DNA of 64,000 bases from Conus ventricosus (GCA_018398815.1 CM031595.1:139432059-139496058), one strand, 5' to 3'; shown: positions 54,680-64,000, counted from the first letter of the stretch. A program made the numbers and translations. The notes: generated by a model from the sequence alone, not told the origin.

Positions 54680-57600
54680 CCTCACCATGGTCCTTTACTT
54701 TGTCGTAGTGGTGGGGTGTGTGCTTTTACGATCCCGAGAGCTATGCCAGATAGGTGCAACCATACTGGACAGGTCAAGGGGGAGAAGCCAGACGAAATTT
54801 GGACCACTCTCCTAGAGGATAATAGGTTTGCGCAGGGTTAACTGCCCGGCCTGTAAAAAAAAGCTAGTTACAGAAACGTCCATGATAAACTTGTCTACTT
54901 TGCATGTCCTGGGAGAGGAAGACAATCTAGCCAGATTGCGTATGAAGCGTCGCAGTGAAAGCCGAAAGGAAGCTGCTTCGCCGAGGACTCTTCTGTCACC
55001 CAAGACAACTACCCGGATCGGCACATGGAACGTTCGGACCATGTACGAGGCTGGGAAAACTGCACAGGTTGCAGCAGAGATGCAGCAGTACAAACTTGCT
55101 GTGTTAGGCTTGTGTGAGACCAGATGGATCCAATCAGGATTGATACGGCTTGGCACTGGGGAGACCTTGATCTACTCAGGGCATGAAGAGAGAGAGCTCC
55201 ACACACCCAGGGGGTCGGGCTTATGCTCTCCAGACAGGCCTGCGGCAGCACTGATGGAGTGGGACCGCTGTGTCACCACGCATCATCACCGCAAGATTCT
55301 ACACCAAAGTGCGGAAAACGCTCATTGTGCAATGCTACGCACCCACCAATGATGCAGACAAGCAGTTGAAAGAAGACTTCTACGAGAAACTACAATCCAC
55401 CATCAACCAGAAGAAGAAAGGAGATCTACTGATCTTGATGGGTGACATCAATGCCAAGATCGGAAATGACAATAGTGATAGGGACAAAGCATGGGAAAGG
55501 AAGGCCTTGGAGACATGAATGAAAACGGAGAGCTGTTCTGTGACTTCTGTGTCTTCAATGGATTGACAGTTGGCGGTAGTTTGTTCCCTCACAAGACCAT
55601 CCACAAAGCTACCTGGGTTTCACACGGACAGCCACACAGAAAACCAGATTGACCACATTTGTATCAGCAACAGCTTTAGGAGGTCACTACTGGATGTCAG
55701 AGCAATGAGAGGGGCAGATGTTGGATCGGACCATCACCTTGTTGTGGGGAAGTTCAAGTTCAAGCTGAAGAGACATGCCAGGAAGACCAACAAGCCAGGG
55801 AACAGATTCAACGTGGACATGCTAAAAGACCTGCAGACAAAAGACAGCTTCAATGTGGAACTTTCCAACAGATTTGACACATTAGCATCCCTTGTCGATG
55901 AAGAGTGATCAGTAGAACAGCTCTGGGAACAATCAAAGGCAGTGCTTAGTGAAACATGTGAGAAGATTCTGGGAAAGAAGACAAGAGTCCACAAGCCCTG
56001 GATGTCAGCAGAGACACCGAGGAAAGTGAAAGAGAGAAAAGATAGGAAAGCAACAGTCAACATAAGCAAGACCAGAGCAAGTAAGGCAGAGGCACAGAAA
56101 CTGCACACAGAAGCACACAAAGAAGTGAAGAGAAGCATAAGACAGGACAAGAGAAGCTATGCAGAGAACCTGGCAGAAGAAGCAGAAAAAGCAGCCGGAC
56201 AGAAGAACATGAAGGAGCTGTATGACATAACACGGAAGTTAGCAGGGAGTCGACAAGTGACAGAGGCACCTGTGAAGGACAAGGACGGGAACACACTCAC
56301 CAACCCAGATGCCCAGTTGCACCGCTGGAAAGAACACTTCCAGGAGCTCCTCAACCGGCCAACACCACCAGATCCACCAGACATACCACCCTCCGAGTCA
56401 CCACTAGACATCAACACCAACCCCCCTACCAAGGAAGAGATCCGGAAGGCCATCCGACACCTCAAGAACAACAAAGCACCAGGCCCCGACAATATCCCAC
56501 CAGAAGCAATCAAAACTGGCAGCGAAGCAACCATCAATACGCTTCATGAACTCTTCAAGAAAGTTTGGGAGACCGAAGAACTACCCCAAGACTGGAAGCA
56601 CGGACACCTTATTAAGCTCCCTAAGAAAGGAAACCTAAAGGAGTGCAAGAACTGGAGAGGCATTACACTGCTCAGCATCCCCGGGAAGGTCTTCAACAGA
56701 ATCATCCTCGAGCGGCTGAAGGACAACATCGACAAGAGGCTGAGAAAAGAACAGGCTGGATTCCGCAGTGAAAGATCATGCACAGACCAGATAGCTGCTC
56801 TCCGTATCATCATCGAGCAGTCACTGGAATGGAACTCGCCCCTGTATGTCACCTTCGTCGACTTCGAGAAGGCCTTTGATAGCATCGACAGACCAACCCT
56901 CTGGAAGCTTCTTTCCCACCATGGCGTACCAGAGAAGTTCATAAACCTCATCCGAGCAGCATATGAACCATCAACATGCCAAGTGGTACACGGTGGATCC
57001 CTGACAGAACCATTTGACATCTTGAGCGGCGTTCGCCAGGGCTGCCTGCTCTCACCGTTCCTGTCCTGATTGCCATTGACTGGATCATGGAAAGAACGAT
57101 ACAAGACCATCAACGAGGCATCCAGTGGACCCTGACCTCCCAGCTGGAAGACATTGACTTTGCCGATGATGTTGCCCTCCTGTCCCACCGTCACAGCCAC
57201 ATGCAGGAGAAAAACCGCTGCCCTGGACAGTACTGCCGCACGAACAGGACTGAAGATCAGTAAGGCAAAAACCAGGGTGATGAGGATCAATGAGGCCACG
57301 ACAACAATATTGTACTCAACAGAGAAGACCTAGAGAACGTCGACAGCTTCACATACCTCGGCAGCATTGTCAGCAAGGACGGGGGCACAGACAAAGACAT
57401 CCAAACGAGAATAGGCAAGGCATCCGCAGCTTTCAAGATGCTCCGACCTGTCTGGACCTCACACACCATCTCTACAAAAACCAAGATCCGCATCTTCAAC
57501 ACAAATGTGAAGTCTGTACTTCTCTATGCCTGTGAAACGTGGCGCACCACCAAGTCATCGACACACCGCCTGCAGACCTTTGTGAACAGATGCTTGAGGT

Positions 57601-57943
57601 ACATCTATCGCATCAGGTGGCAGGACATGGTCACAAATGAAGACTTGTGGAGAAGAGCCGGACAAGAGCCCATTGAAGATCAAATTAAGCGCAGGAAGTG
57701 GGCTGGCTTGGCCATACCCTCAGAAAACCAGCATCCAGCATTGTCCGCCATGCCTTGCGATGGAACCCACAGGGAAGACACAAGAGAGGCCGACCACACA
57801 CCACCTGGAGAAGATCACGGAGGCGGAGACAACTCGACTGGGCTATTCCTGGGGCCAGGTGGAAGTCGCCGCCCGGGACAGGCAGAGATGGAAAAGGCTC
57901 GTGGATGACCTATGCTCCACTAGGAGCCAACGGGAATAAGTCA
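54680..57943 (+). mobile_element. RTE-like non-LTR retrotransposon with 13-bp target duplication
   Basis: Bounded by a perfect 13-bp duplication AGGCAGGCCTGCC (54667-54679 and 57944-57956). The 3264-bp body encodes an AP endonuclease followed by a reverse transcriptase and no RNase H or zinc knuckle, which fits the RTE clade (BovB-like) best; CR1/L2-type elements are an alternative. There is no long 3' UTR. It landed in the terminal repeat of a hAT-like element. Confidence 0.85.
54828..57939 (+). pseudogene. RTE-like ORF: AP endonuclease and reverse transcriptase, frameshifted
   Basis: Endonuclease landmarks: RIGTWNVRTMYEAGKTAQVA (Asn), VLGLCETRW (catalytic Glu), LMGDINAKIGNDN (Asp-x-Asn) and GSDHHLVVGKF (Ser-Asp-His). 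RT landmarks: NNKAPGPDNIPPEAIK, KKGNLKECKNWRGITLLS, KEQAGFRSERSCTDQI, VDFEKAFDSIDR (motif A), GVRQGCLLSP (motif B) and, after a frameshift near 57068, DFADDVALL (motif C, FADD), then FTYLGSIVSKDG. The C-terminal region with HTLRKP and the GRHKRGRPHTTWRR block follows in other frames. Breaks near 55200, 55510, 55908, 57068, 57220 and 57690 show it is inactive. A 375-codon stretch (55942-57069) is intact. Confidence 0.85.
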
Positions 57944-58112
57944 AGGCAGGCCTGCCATCAAAACTTGCATGGCGCCACCAGACATGCCTACCCCAAAATT
58001 TGCTCATCAGGAACAAATGTCTCAGAAATCAGGAACACAGGATTTTTGTCAGGAACAGACAGTTCAAGTGCGTCTGCCTGTTAAGACTGTAATGCACATA
58101 CAATAAATGAAC

Positions 58113-58185
58113 ACACAAATTCAATTCAATTCATGTTGCTTATAGTCCAGCCAACTTAACTACGAAGAGCCATATCAGGGCTGGA
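58113..58185 (-). mobile_element. LINE 3'-end fragment inside the hAT-like element
   Basis: AATTCAATTCAATTCATGTT at the left is followed by GCTTATAGTCCAGCC and AGAGCCATATCAGGGCTG, clearly related to the 3' end of the I/Nimb-like LINEs at 23199 and 63035 (GCTTATAGCCCAGCCGACCG). The tail repeat here is TCAAT rather than TAAGA, so it is a related but different LINE subfamily. It ends close to the stop of the BED relic. Confidence 0.65.
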
Positions 58186-58510
58186 TGAAGAACTCAAAGT
58201 GAAAAATCCTGATATTTTCAGGCATTTGCCCACTTCCTTGGCTTTGCTCTCATACTCGGCATGTTCTTTCGATTCGATGTGCCGACGGCAGTCGTCCTTT
58301 CCACCATGAGCGACGGAAAAGTCACACTTGCACACAGAGCAAAATCCGAATGTTTGCACCTTCTGTCCAGGTCTTAAACAGGGCCACTTCTCGGAATAAT
58401 CCCGTTTTGAAAGCCTGCATTCATCGTGGTTTTTTCACATCCCGTGGTGGAGTTTCAGAACGATCTTCAGAAGAACCACACTGATCGCTTTGCTTCCTCT
58501 TGCTGGCCAT
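58156..58510 (-). pseudogene. hAT transposase BED-finger relic
   Basis: ATG at 58510 gives MASKRKQSDQCGSSEDRSET and a KKPR patch, then a stop. After a frameshift the sequence continues VQTFGFCSVCKCDFSVAHGG, KDDCRRH and IESKEH, a complete C-x2-C-x16-H-x5-H finger of the type FCxxCxxDFSxAHGGxxD that is common in hAT transposases. It ends shortly after the finger, at the LINE 3'-end fragment. No catalytic domain remains. Confidence 0.7.
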
Positions 58511-58816
58511 TTTGAAACTTGAATGCCTGCACCTACTAGGCCTAGGCCAGCCAGCGAGCTTGAAGGGAAGTGAAGTGAAGTGGGTCAACCAATCAGAAAA
58601 CTTGGTTTACAAAGCGTTTCCCATTGCGCATGCTCGAACTCACACTTGGTGAAGGCAAGCCAAAATCCCCCCCCCCCCCCCCCCCCCCACGAAATTTTCC
58701 ACGGCGATTTTTTTTTCTCCGGAGCATACTTTCGATAACCGTACTTTCCGGACTAAGGGGATATTTTTACTTAGATCCGGATCAAATACGGCTGCTCAGA
58801 ACGGTAGGCAACTCTG

Positions 58817-59731
58817 CGCCACCCTCTGTTGTCTTATACATGCCTACTGTTATCATGTCAATAAACACAACCTGCACAATTTTACTGCACCAGCCTCTTG
58901 ATTATATCATTCAACCTTGCGAAAGTTTTTTTCTTTTCTTTTCATATTCACAGTATCTAAGTATTATTCCCAGTTTAACAGGCATACATATATAAAGAAA
59001 CACAGAAACATCACTGTCCTTAGAATTAAGGCCTTAGACTTGAAAAATCTGATCATTCTCTTTAATCAAAATTTTTGTCATACCAGTAATTAAAAGATAG
59101 CAGATGATAGAAGTTAAAATGAACACAAAGATGTCTCACTTCATCATTACTCCATTGCACCAGCTACCTAAAAATATGCAACAACCAACAGACCTGTCCA
59201 ATTTACTTACTTGTATACCACTAGAATATGATGCTGTCGTCTACACATAGTGCCGCATCACCCATCTGATCCGAATAACCAGCATTAGTTTGCAGAAGAA
59301 AGAACTGGGAGCTTTATGATAACCTTTAGACTCAAATCAATGCATTATACAATCATTTTAATTTCATTTGAAGTTTTAATAACAATCGGAATCATCAAGT
59401 TTGGCCGATTCCATAAATGGGCAGGCCTGTCACGTAACAGAAGCAGCACAGCTACAAAAAACAAGCACTTCAGAAACATTGCCAAAGTCTTTCATTCTGC
59501 ATTTACAACTTGCGTACATCTTTTACTTCTATTTCTTTGGGGAAAAAATAATAAATAATCACAGACTGGATCTGAATTTTAGCCACTGTGTGTCATAAGC
59601 ATAACTGTACTGGAAATAAGGCAAGTACTACTGGAAGCAAAAAAAAAAAAGAAAATATCACCCAACAAAAATTTCCTCCTATTTCTGATTTCCAGTTTAT
59701 TCTTTCTTGTACTTGCAACCCTGCTTCTTAC
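58817..59731 (-). other. TNRC6 intron segment
   Basis: AT-rich with no recognisable element or exon. Confidence 0.6.
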
Positions 59732-59866
59732 ATGCAACTGTATGGTCTGAAGCTGTTGTGCGGTGTTGAACTTGATTCCAATTAACATCACTTTCTGAAT
59801 TCTTCTTCTGCCCCCAGCCACTTGTCCCTTTGGCCCATTGGTTAGCGTCTGCTGGCCGCCGCTCAA
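59732..59866 (-). CDS. TNRC6: TNRC6-like gene, N-terminal GW exon
   Basis: A 135-bp exon with acceptor TTTTTTTTCCCAG and donor GTTGCAT then GTAAGA. The first two bases complete a Val codon from the 19-nt exon upstream and the last base begins a Cys codon completed by the large GW exon. It reads VERRPADANQWAKGTSGWGQ then KKNSESDVNWNQVQ. Three tryptophans in QW, GW and NW contexts fit the family's N-terminal Argonaute-binding region. Phase agreement on both sides supports it strongly. Confidence 0.88.
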
Positions 59867-61360
59867 CTGGGAAAAAAAAAGAAACAAAATATTGAGCTCG
59901 GTCATGAATGATGCAAATATTTCTAAACTTCATGTAACCAATTTTTACTACATCATGCGTATGTGCATACTTACTCAGTGATAAGCAATTGAAACCGAGT
60001 TTTACAGATTCAATCTTTTTCAGTTTTAACACCTTTCTTGGGTCCAAAGCTGTCGGTCAGGATATGAAGAATGCAAGTAAAACTGTTCAGCGTACTACCC
60101 TGTGCTGTAACAAGAACAAAAAAAAAAAAATAAGTGCAATTTACTCACCACTTGCTGACAAGCTCTTAAATGCTCACTGGATGGGGAAAACTGACCACAA
60201 TTTTAGCAAACCATTTCTATTTTAACTTCCTTTCTTTTTTCATGCTAAATCCCACAAACGAAATTTAATGCCATCACACAGCAATGGGTAGAGGGACACC
60301 TGGTCTTGTACCAACTTCAATACGAACAGGTTCTCCTAACACATTACTTTCAAACCTGATTCAACAGCATACTCTGGCACATATTCATGTCTTCGCACAC
60401 CCCACAGATAAAATAGGTTAAAAGATGTACAGTCTAAACAATACGTTAAAAGATATACAGTCTAAAAAGAAAAAGACTATTCGGAACAAAAATGCATGTA
60501 AATTATGCTTGCTGGTAAATTACAAAAATCAAAAATAGTACCAACATTTTTCTTTAACACCCAACATTGAAACTATATGTATCTAGCAGTCACAAAACTG
60601 AAAACACTGAAACCATATGTATCTAGCAGTCACAAAACTGAAGGAAATGATGAAAAACAACTTTTGTAGTATACGAGTCAATTCATCTTTCAAATGAAGC
60701 AAGAAAAGTCTGATCTACTTGAATACAACAGATAAGAATCTCTCCAGAATTGAGCCATTCTGCTTTTCCGACTTTTCCATCAACATAACTTTTCCCCCTT
60801 TTTAATTGTGGAACTTCAGGTTCACACAATGTAGAGCACGACAATGTCATAATAATATTAATTCTAGTCTTCTAGTCATAAGAGCAACTCAGCAAAGACG
60901 TTCTACGATAAAATTTGTTATATCAAACGCTATATAACACACACACCAGTCCTCCCCCCTCCTTGGATCAGTCGACAAACACTTGGGAGAATAACACCCA
61001 TGGGGGAACTGTGCCAAATGGGAGGAATTTTGCAGACGCCCAACTTATGCAAAAAAACACAAACTTTTAACCACAAGATATATGTAATCTGACAACAAAG
61101 AAAAACTAGAAAGAAAAAGAAAGAAAAACTAGAACTGTTGTAAATAAAGAGCTTATTTGTCCCGAGACTACACTTTCACAGCACTTTGTCATACAGGAAG
61201 CAGTGGATGTAGATCATCGTTAAGGAAAAGAATCAACTGGCTGAAAATGCTGCCTTCTAATTTTTTTTTTTTACAGTATACTGCTGCCTTCCAATTTATT
61301 TACAGTACACTTTTGACCGCAAAATTTGGCTTGAATTGTATTTGCTGTGGCTGTAAACAG

Positions 61361-61485
61361 TTTAACATGGCACACAGTGATCATGCTAGGTATTTAGCAA
61401 ACCTGTCGCAACACTACCATGCGCTGTCACGACAATCAGTATCAGAACTCTCCCAGAGGATCAATCACCAGCAACAACATATGAG
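61361..61485 (+). CDS. Possible plus-strand exon (tentative)
   Basis: A stretch ending in GGCTGTAAACAG precedes TTTAACATGG; the frame reads MAHSDHARYLANLSQHYHAL then SRQSVSELSQRINHQQQHMR and stops at a strong donor (ATGAG then GTAAGT). The peptide looks like a helical, coding-quality segment, but I recognise no family and no partner exon. It could be an antisense exon, an alternative first exon or chance. Confidence 0.25.
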
Positions 61486-61640
61486 GTAAGTACAGTGAAA
61501 AGGGGTTCCAGCATAGGCTTAATTTTCATCTACATCTGTTAAAGCTGACAGGAGACTCAAACCTTGCAGATTTTCTACCGTCAAGGATCTGGGTTTTTCG
61601 TTTGTTGGAAAAGACTGATTTTTGTCAATTTGTCCTGGTC

Positions 61641-61641
<1 letters not shown>

Positions 61642-61671
<30 letters not shown>
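61642..61671. repeat. Poly-C tract, 30 bases
   Basis: An uninterrupted run of C in the intron. Confidence 0.9.
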
Positions 61672-61673
<2 letters not shown>

Positions 61674-62347
61674 GTTGTATCCCCAGTTCTAATAAAACCA
61701 AAGACCACAACAGCTGACTGCAGTGCTACCTCAAAGCCAAAAGAGTATGACACTGGCTTTACATAACATACCGATTTTTAAAACACAGCCACTACACACA
61801 TTGCTATAGATTTGAAACATGATTTTATCATGATTCACACAATTCTTGAAAGCTAATACATTTTGTATTCTTTTTTCCAGTCTGATACAACCCTGGATCT
61901 GAATACTCCTTGCAAAATACTGGAATTCTTCTAGCTGTCCTTCCCAGCAAAATAAACCAGTCCCTGGGACCAGTAGCTCAAAAAGAATTCAGTATCCTAC
62001 TTTTGCAAACCATAGGTTACACGATCACTAGCACATTATGCAACATCAAACATAGCACTGTTGTAAACACAACGGTCAAAATCTGCGGTTTACATTCACT
62101 ATTTAATTGTCAGGGGGCACTTACAAGAGTTTGATAATCACAGAGGCACAGCAGGGTTGGTTTGTTTTTTTGGCAGCCTGGTTTTTTTTTTTTTTTTTTA
62201 AGCAAAGAATAAATAATATAGAATGACCTATCCTCGAACACTGATGATTACATCAGGATCTGGACATGGGACTATTTCTTCAGAACAAAATTACTGAAGC
62301 TCCGACTGTTTTCCCCCACAAACCTTTCAAGCAAAAGGCATGTTTAC

Positions 62348-62366
62348 CTTCCTGCATCTCTTCTGT
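62348..62366 (-). CDS. TNRC6: TNRC6-like gene, 19-nt micro-exon
   Basis: A 19-base exon lies between a good acceptor (TTTTTTCTGCAG) and donor (GGAAG then GTAAAC). It encodes TEEMQE plus the first base of a Val codon, which is completed in phase by the exon at 59732-59866 (EEMQEVERRPADANQW). The evidence is only the splice sites and phase match; a chance match is possible at this length. It contains an ATG, so it could also hold a downstream start. Confidence 0.5.
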
Positions 62367-63034
62367 CTGCAGAAAAAATGCGGATTAGCAGAATGACGAC
62401 TTGATGCTCTTTATTTTTTTAAAGAGCCTTGCAGTCTTTTGCACTGACCATCAAAACCTAGCTGCAAAATATGAGTAAACAATACAATGAGAAGACCATG
62501 AAAAAGGAAACAAACACTAAACAATACACTCACACTGATATACCCTTAAAATAATTTCTGGACTGCAAGGCAATTCTTTTTTCCACCTCAATTTATTACC
62601 AAAATCTTTTAGTTCAAACCTGTAGTATGGTTACAAGAACTTCTGAGTTCTGTCCCTAACTGTGAAGACTAATTTGTATGCAAAAGCCAGGACCTGAAGT
62701 TGAACTGTGTCTACACAGCTCAAAGATCATTCTGTCAGCACGTCATCCAGCAAATATGCACAGCACACTTGAGCCCTGTGTGTTCAGATATCACAGTGCA
62801 CTGTGTATGTTCTGTTATACTGGGCACCCTTCTCATGTTCTACAAGTCTCGTACTTTAAGAGCCCGTTTTTTTTCCAATAGATGAAATAGGTTGTTTGAA
62901 AGATCAAGGGGTGCTCCTTACATTCAACAGTGCCTTGTAGTCCAAAAAAGGAAATGTGAAAAGTATCAAAAAAGAAAAAAAAAAAAGTACTTGATACTGA
63001 ACGAGTCTGGCTCTTAAACCTGTTAGATGTAAGC
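62367..63034 (-). other. TNRC6 intron segment
   Basis: AT-rich with no recognisable element, between the micro-exon and the third LINE copy. Confidence 0.55.
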
Positions 63035-64000
63035 TTAAGATAAGATAAGATAATGTTGCTTATAGCCCAGCCGACCGCAGAGGGCCACATCAGGGCTGTC
63101 ACCACGTTAAAATCAACTCACCAGTCATTTGAAAAAAAAAAAAAAAAAAAACTTTCACACATCGCATTAAATGACATCGTCTAGAAACGCACCAGAAATT
63201 GCATTAAAAATCTTTCTTCCGTAAAATCTTAAATCAGATGAAAAATGTTAATCTCTTTCAAAAACTCAAGGATCACGTCTGGCGGGACATCCCTGAACAG
63301 GATCTTCATGGACTCCGCTGTAAAATGTTTGTGTCTCACATCGTGCAAGTCCCAACACTCTAAAAGAACATGTTTCATTGTGAGTGGCGCATGACATGGA
63401 ATGCACCACGGAGCTTCTTCACTCTTTAAAAGGTAAGCATGGGTAAAATACGAATGGCCGGTGTGCAGCCGGCACAGAACCGTTTCCTCTTTACGACCTC
63501 CCGACGTGGATGGGAGGAAGTCCTTAAGGTTTGGACGGATCTGAAAGAGTTTGTTACTCGTCTGTGTGTTCCAATCCTCCTGCCAGAGGTCTCTCACATA
63601 ATCGTTAATTTTGGGTTTCACATCTGAACAGGGGATATAAATGTTGGACAGTTTCTCTCTTGTGGCGTTCTTGGCTAAACGATCAACCATTTCGTTCCCG
63701 CCGATGCCAACATGACCAGGAACCCAAGCAAGAGTAATGTTGTAACCGTCCGCTTTCAACTTGCTAAAAAGTTCAAAGAAATGCAAAAGTTCTGGATGCT
63801 GAAGGTTGCGGCCAGCTATGGCTTCCAAAGCTGACAGCGAATCCGACAGAACCAGAAAGTCCCTCTTTGAAGAATGTGAGATTATCTTCAAAGCCAGTAC
63901 CAGAGCAGTAAGTTCAGCAGAATAGACAGAAGCATCGGAATGGATATGTTCCAACAGTATCTGAGAAGGAGCCCCAGGGCAGTAGGCTGCACAGGCCACT
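63035..64000 (-). mobile_element. Third I/Nimb-like LINE copy, running off the right edge
   Basis: The left end carries the tail repeat AAGATAAGATAAGATAATG, then the family's 3' UTR and the ORF2 C-terminus. It is nearly identical to copy 1 over the shared interval and shows no frame break in view, so it is probably the youngest copy. The 5' part lies outside the window. Confidence 0.9.
63229..63999 (-). CDS. LINE ORF2 C-terminus: RNase H and C-terminal zinc knuckle, intact
   Basis: An open frame of 256 codons to the window edge. RNase H: SAELTALVLALK (Glu), VLSDSLSALEAI (Asp) and WVPGHVGIGGNEMVDRLAK (His and Asp); the first Asp motif is just past the edge. The C-terminal part keeps CIPCHAPLTMKHVLLEC, a Cys/His knuckle found at the end of I-superfamily ORF2 proteins. 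Family role: removal of the RNA strand during target-primed reverse transcription. It differs from copy 1 by only a few residues (for example DFLPS for EFLPS). Confidence 0.88.
   Translation of the reverse strand: MACAAYCPGAPSQILLEHIHSDASVYSAELTALVLALKIISHSSKRDFLVLSDSLSALEAIAGRNLQHPELLHFFELFSKLKADGYNITLAWVPGHVGIGGNEMVDRLAKNATREKLSNIYIPCSDVKPKINDYVRDLWQEDWNTQTSNKLFQIRPNLKDFLPSTSGGRKEETVLCRLHTGHSYFTHAYLLKSEEAPWCIPCHAPLTMKHVLLECWDLHDVRHKHFTAESMKILFRDVPPDVILEFLKEINIFHLI

Larger units (their letters stand above)
57978..58816 (-). mobile_element. BED-finger hAT-like transposon with 6-bp target duplication
   Basis: The left end CAGACATGCCTACC (57978) and the complement of the right end (CAGAGTTGCCTACC, from 58816) form the inverted repeat. 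A perfect CGCCAC flanks both sides (57972-57977 and 58817-58822). The terminal motif TGCCTACC is shared with the element at 54043. The body includes a BED-finger relic on the minus strand, a LINE 3' end and a 22-base C run (58667-58688). Confidence 0.87.
59867..62347 (-). other. TNRC6 intron segment
   Basis: AT-rich. Contains a short tandem duplication (about 60567-60643, ATGTATCTAGCAGTCACAAA twice), a 30-base C run (61642-61671) and a possible plus-strand exon at 61361-61485. Confidence 0.55.
16415..62366 (-). other. TNRC6: TNRC6/GW182-like gene, span of visible exons
   Basis: Eight exons on the minus strand encode about 1340 residues of a GW182-family protein: GW repeats, UBA-like domain, Q-rich region and PAM2 motif in the family order. 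Known role: the GW repeats bind Argonaute in the cytoplasm; PAM2 binds poly(A)-binding protein; the C-terminus recruits CCR4-NOT and PAN2-PAN3 deadenylases. Introns reach about 11.5 kb and are filled by transposons. The 5' start and the 3' RRM/silencing part are not in view. GW182 proteins are single-copy in most invertebrates, so the symbol is given by family rather than proven orthology. Confidence 0.9.

Overview
The window looks like animal nuclear DNA, most plausibly from a marine gastropod mollusc. It is AT-rich and intron-dominated, crowded with microsatellites and very long G or C homopolymers, and packed with LINEs, a tRNA-headed SINE, piggyBac relics and hAT-like DNA transposons. The taxon is inference. 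No bacterial operon, CRISPR array or rRNA is visible, and the only tRNA-like sequence belongs to a SINE.

The one recognisable host gene is a GW182/TNRC6-type gene on the minus strand, the glycine-tryptophan scaffold of microRNA silencing. Eight exons between 62366 and 16415 can be read: a 19-nt micro-exon (62348-62366), a GW exon (59732-59866), the large Argonaute-binding GW exon (49204-51194), another GW exon (40179-40295), two exons that split a UBA-like domain (34308-34389 and 22799-22856), the Q-rich plus PAM2 exon (19581-21131) and a 65-nt exon (16415-16479). All splice phases agree except inside the UBA, where the count is one nucleotide off. The 5' end lies beyond the right edge. The RRM and C-terminal silencing region were not found in 1-16414 and probably lie beyond the left edge.

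The introns are a transposon graveyard. Left part (1-16.4 kb): a BED-finger hAT-like element (1250-2856), AT-rich DNA with a possible plus-strand exon near 12.1 kb, and a piggyBac transposase relic (14.5-15.85 kb). Middle (16.7-41.5 kb): a long tRNA-derived SINE with a 16-bp target duplication, an I/Nimb-like LINE (23.2-31.2 kb) split by a DNA transposon, a second LINE piece ending at a 1000-N gap, an old SINE copy, and two piggyBac derivatives facing each other around 36.7-40.1 kb. Right part (41.5-64 kb): two adjacent elements with exact 6-bp target duplications (one carrying a nested MADF-encoding element), a nested THAP-containing inverted-repeat element (46.3-48.8 kb), another BED element (51.4 kb), a TTAA-flanked element (53.1 kb), a hAT-like element with an RTE-like LINE inserted in its very end (54.0-57.96 kb), another 6-bp-duplication hAT-like element (58.0-58.8 kb) and a third LINE copy at the right edge.

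The most interesting pattern is a set of BED zinc-finger DNA transposons. Five complete fingers share one spacing (C-x2-C-x16-H-x5-H), termini begin with CAG, and four elements (three with BED coding, one carrying the nested MADF element) have perfect 6-bp target duplications. All BED reading frames lie on the same strand as the host gene.
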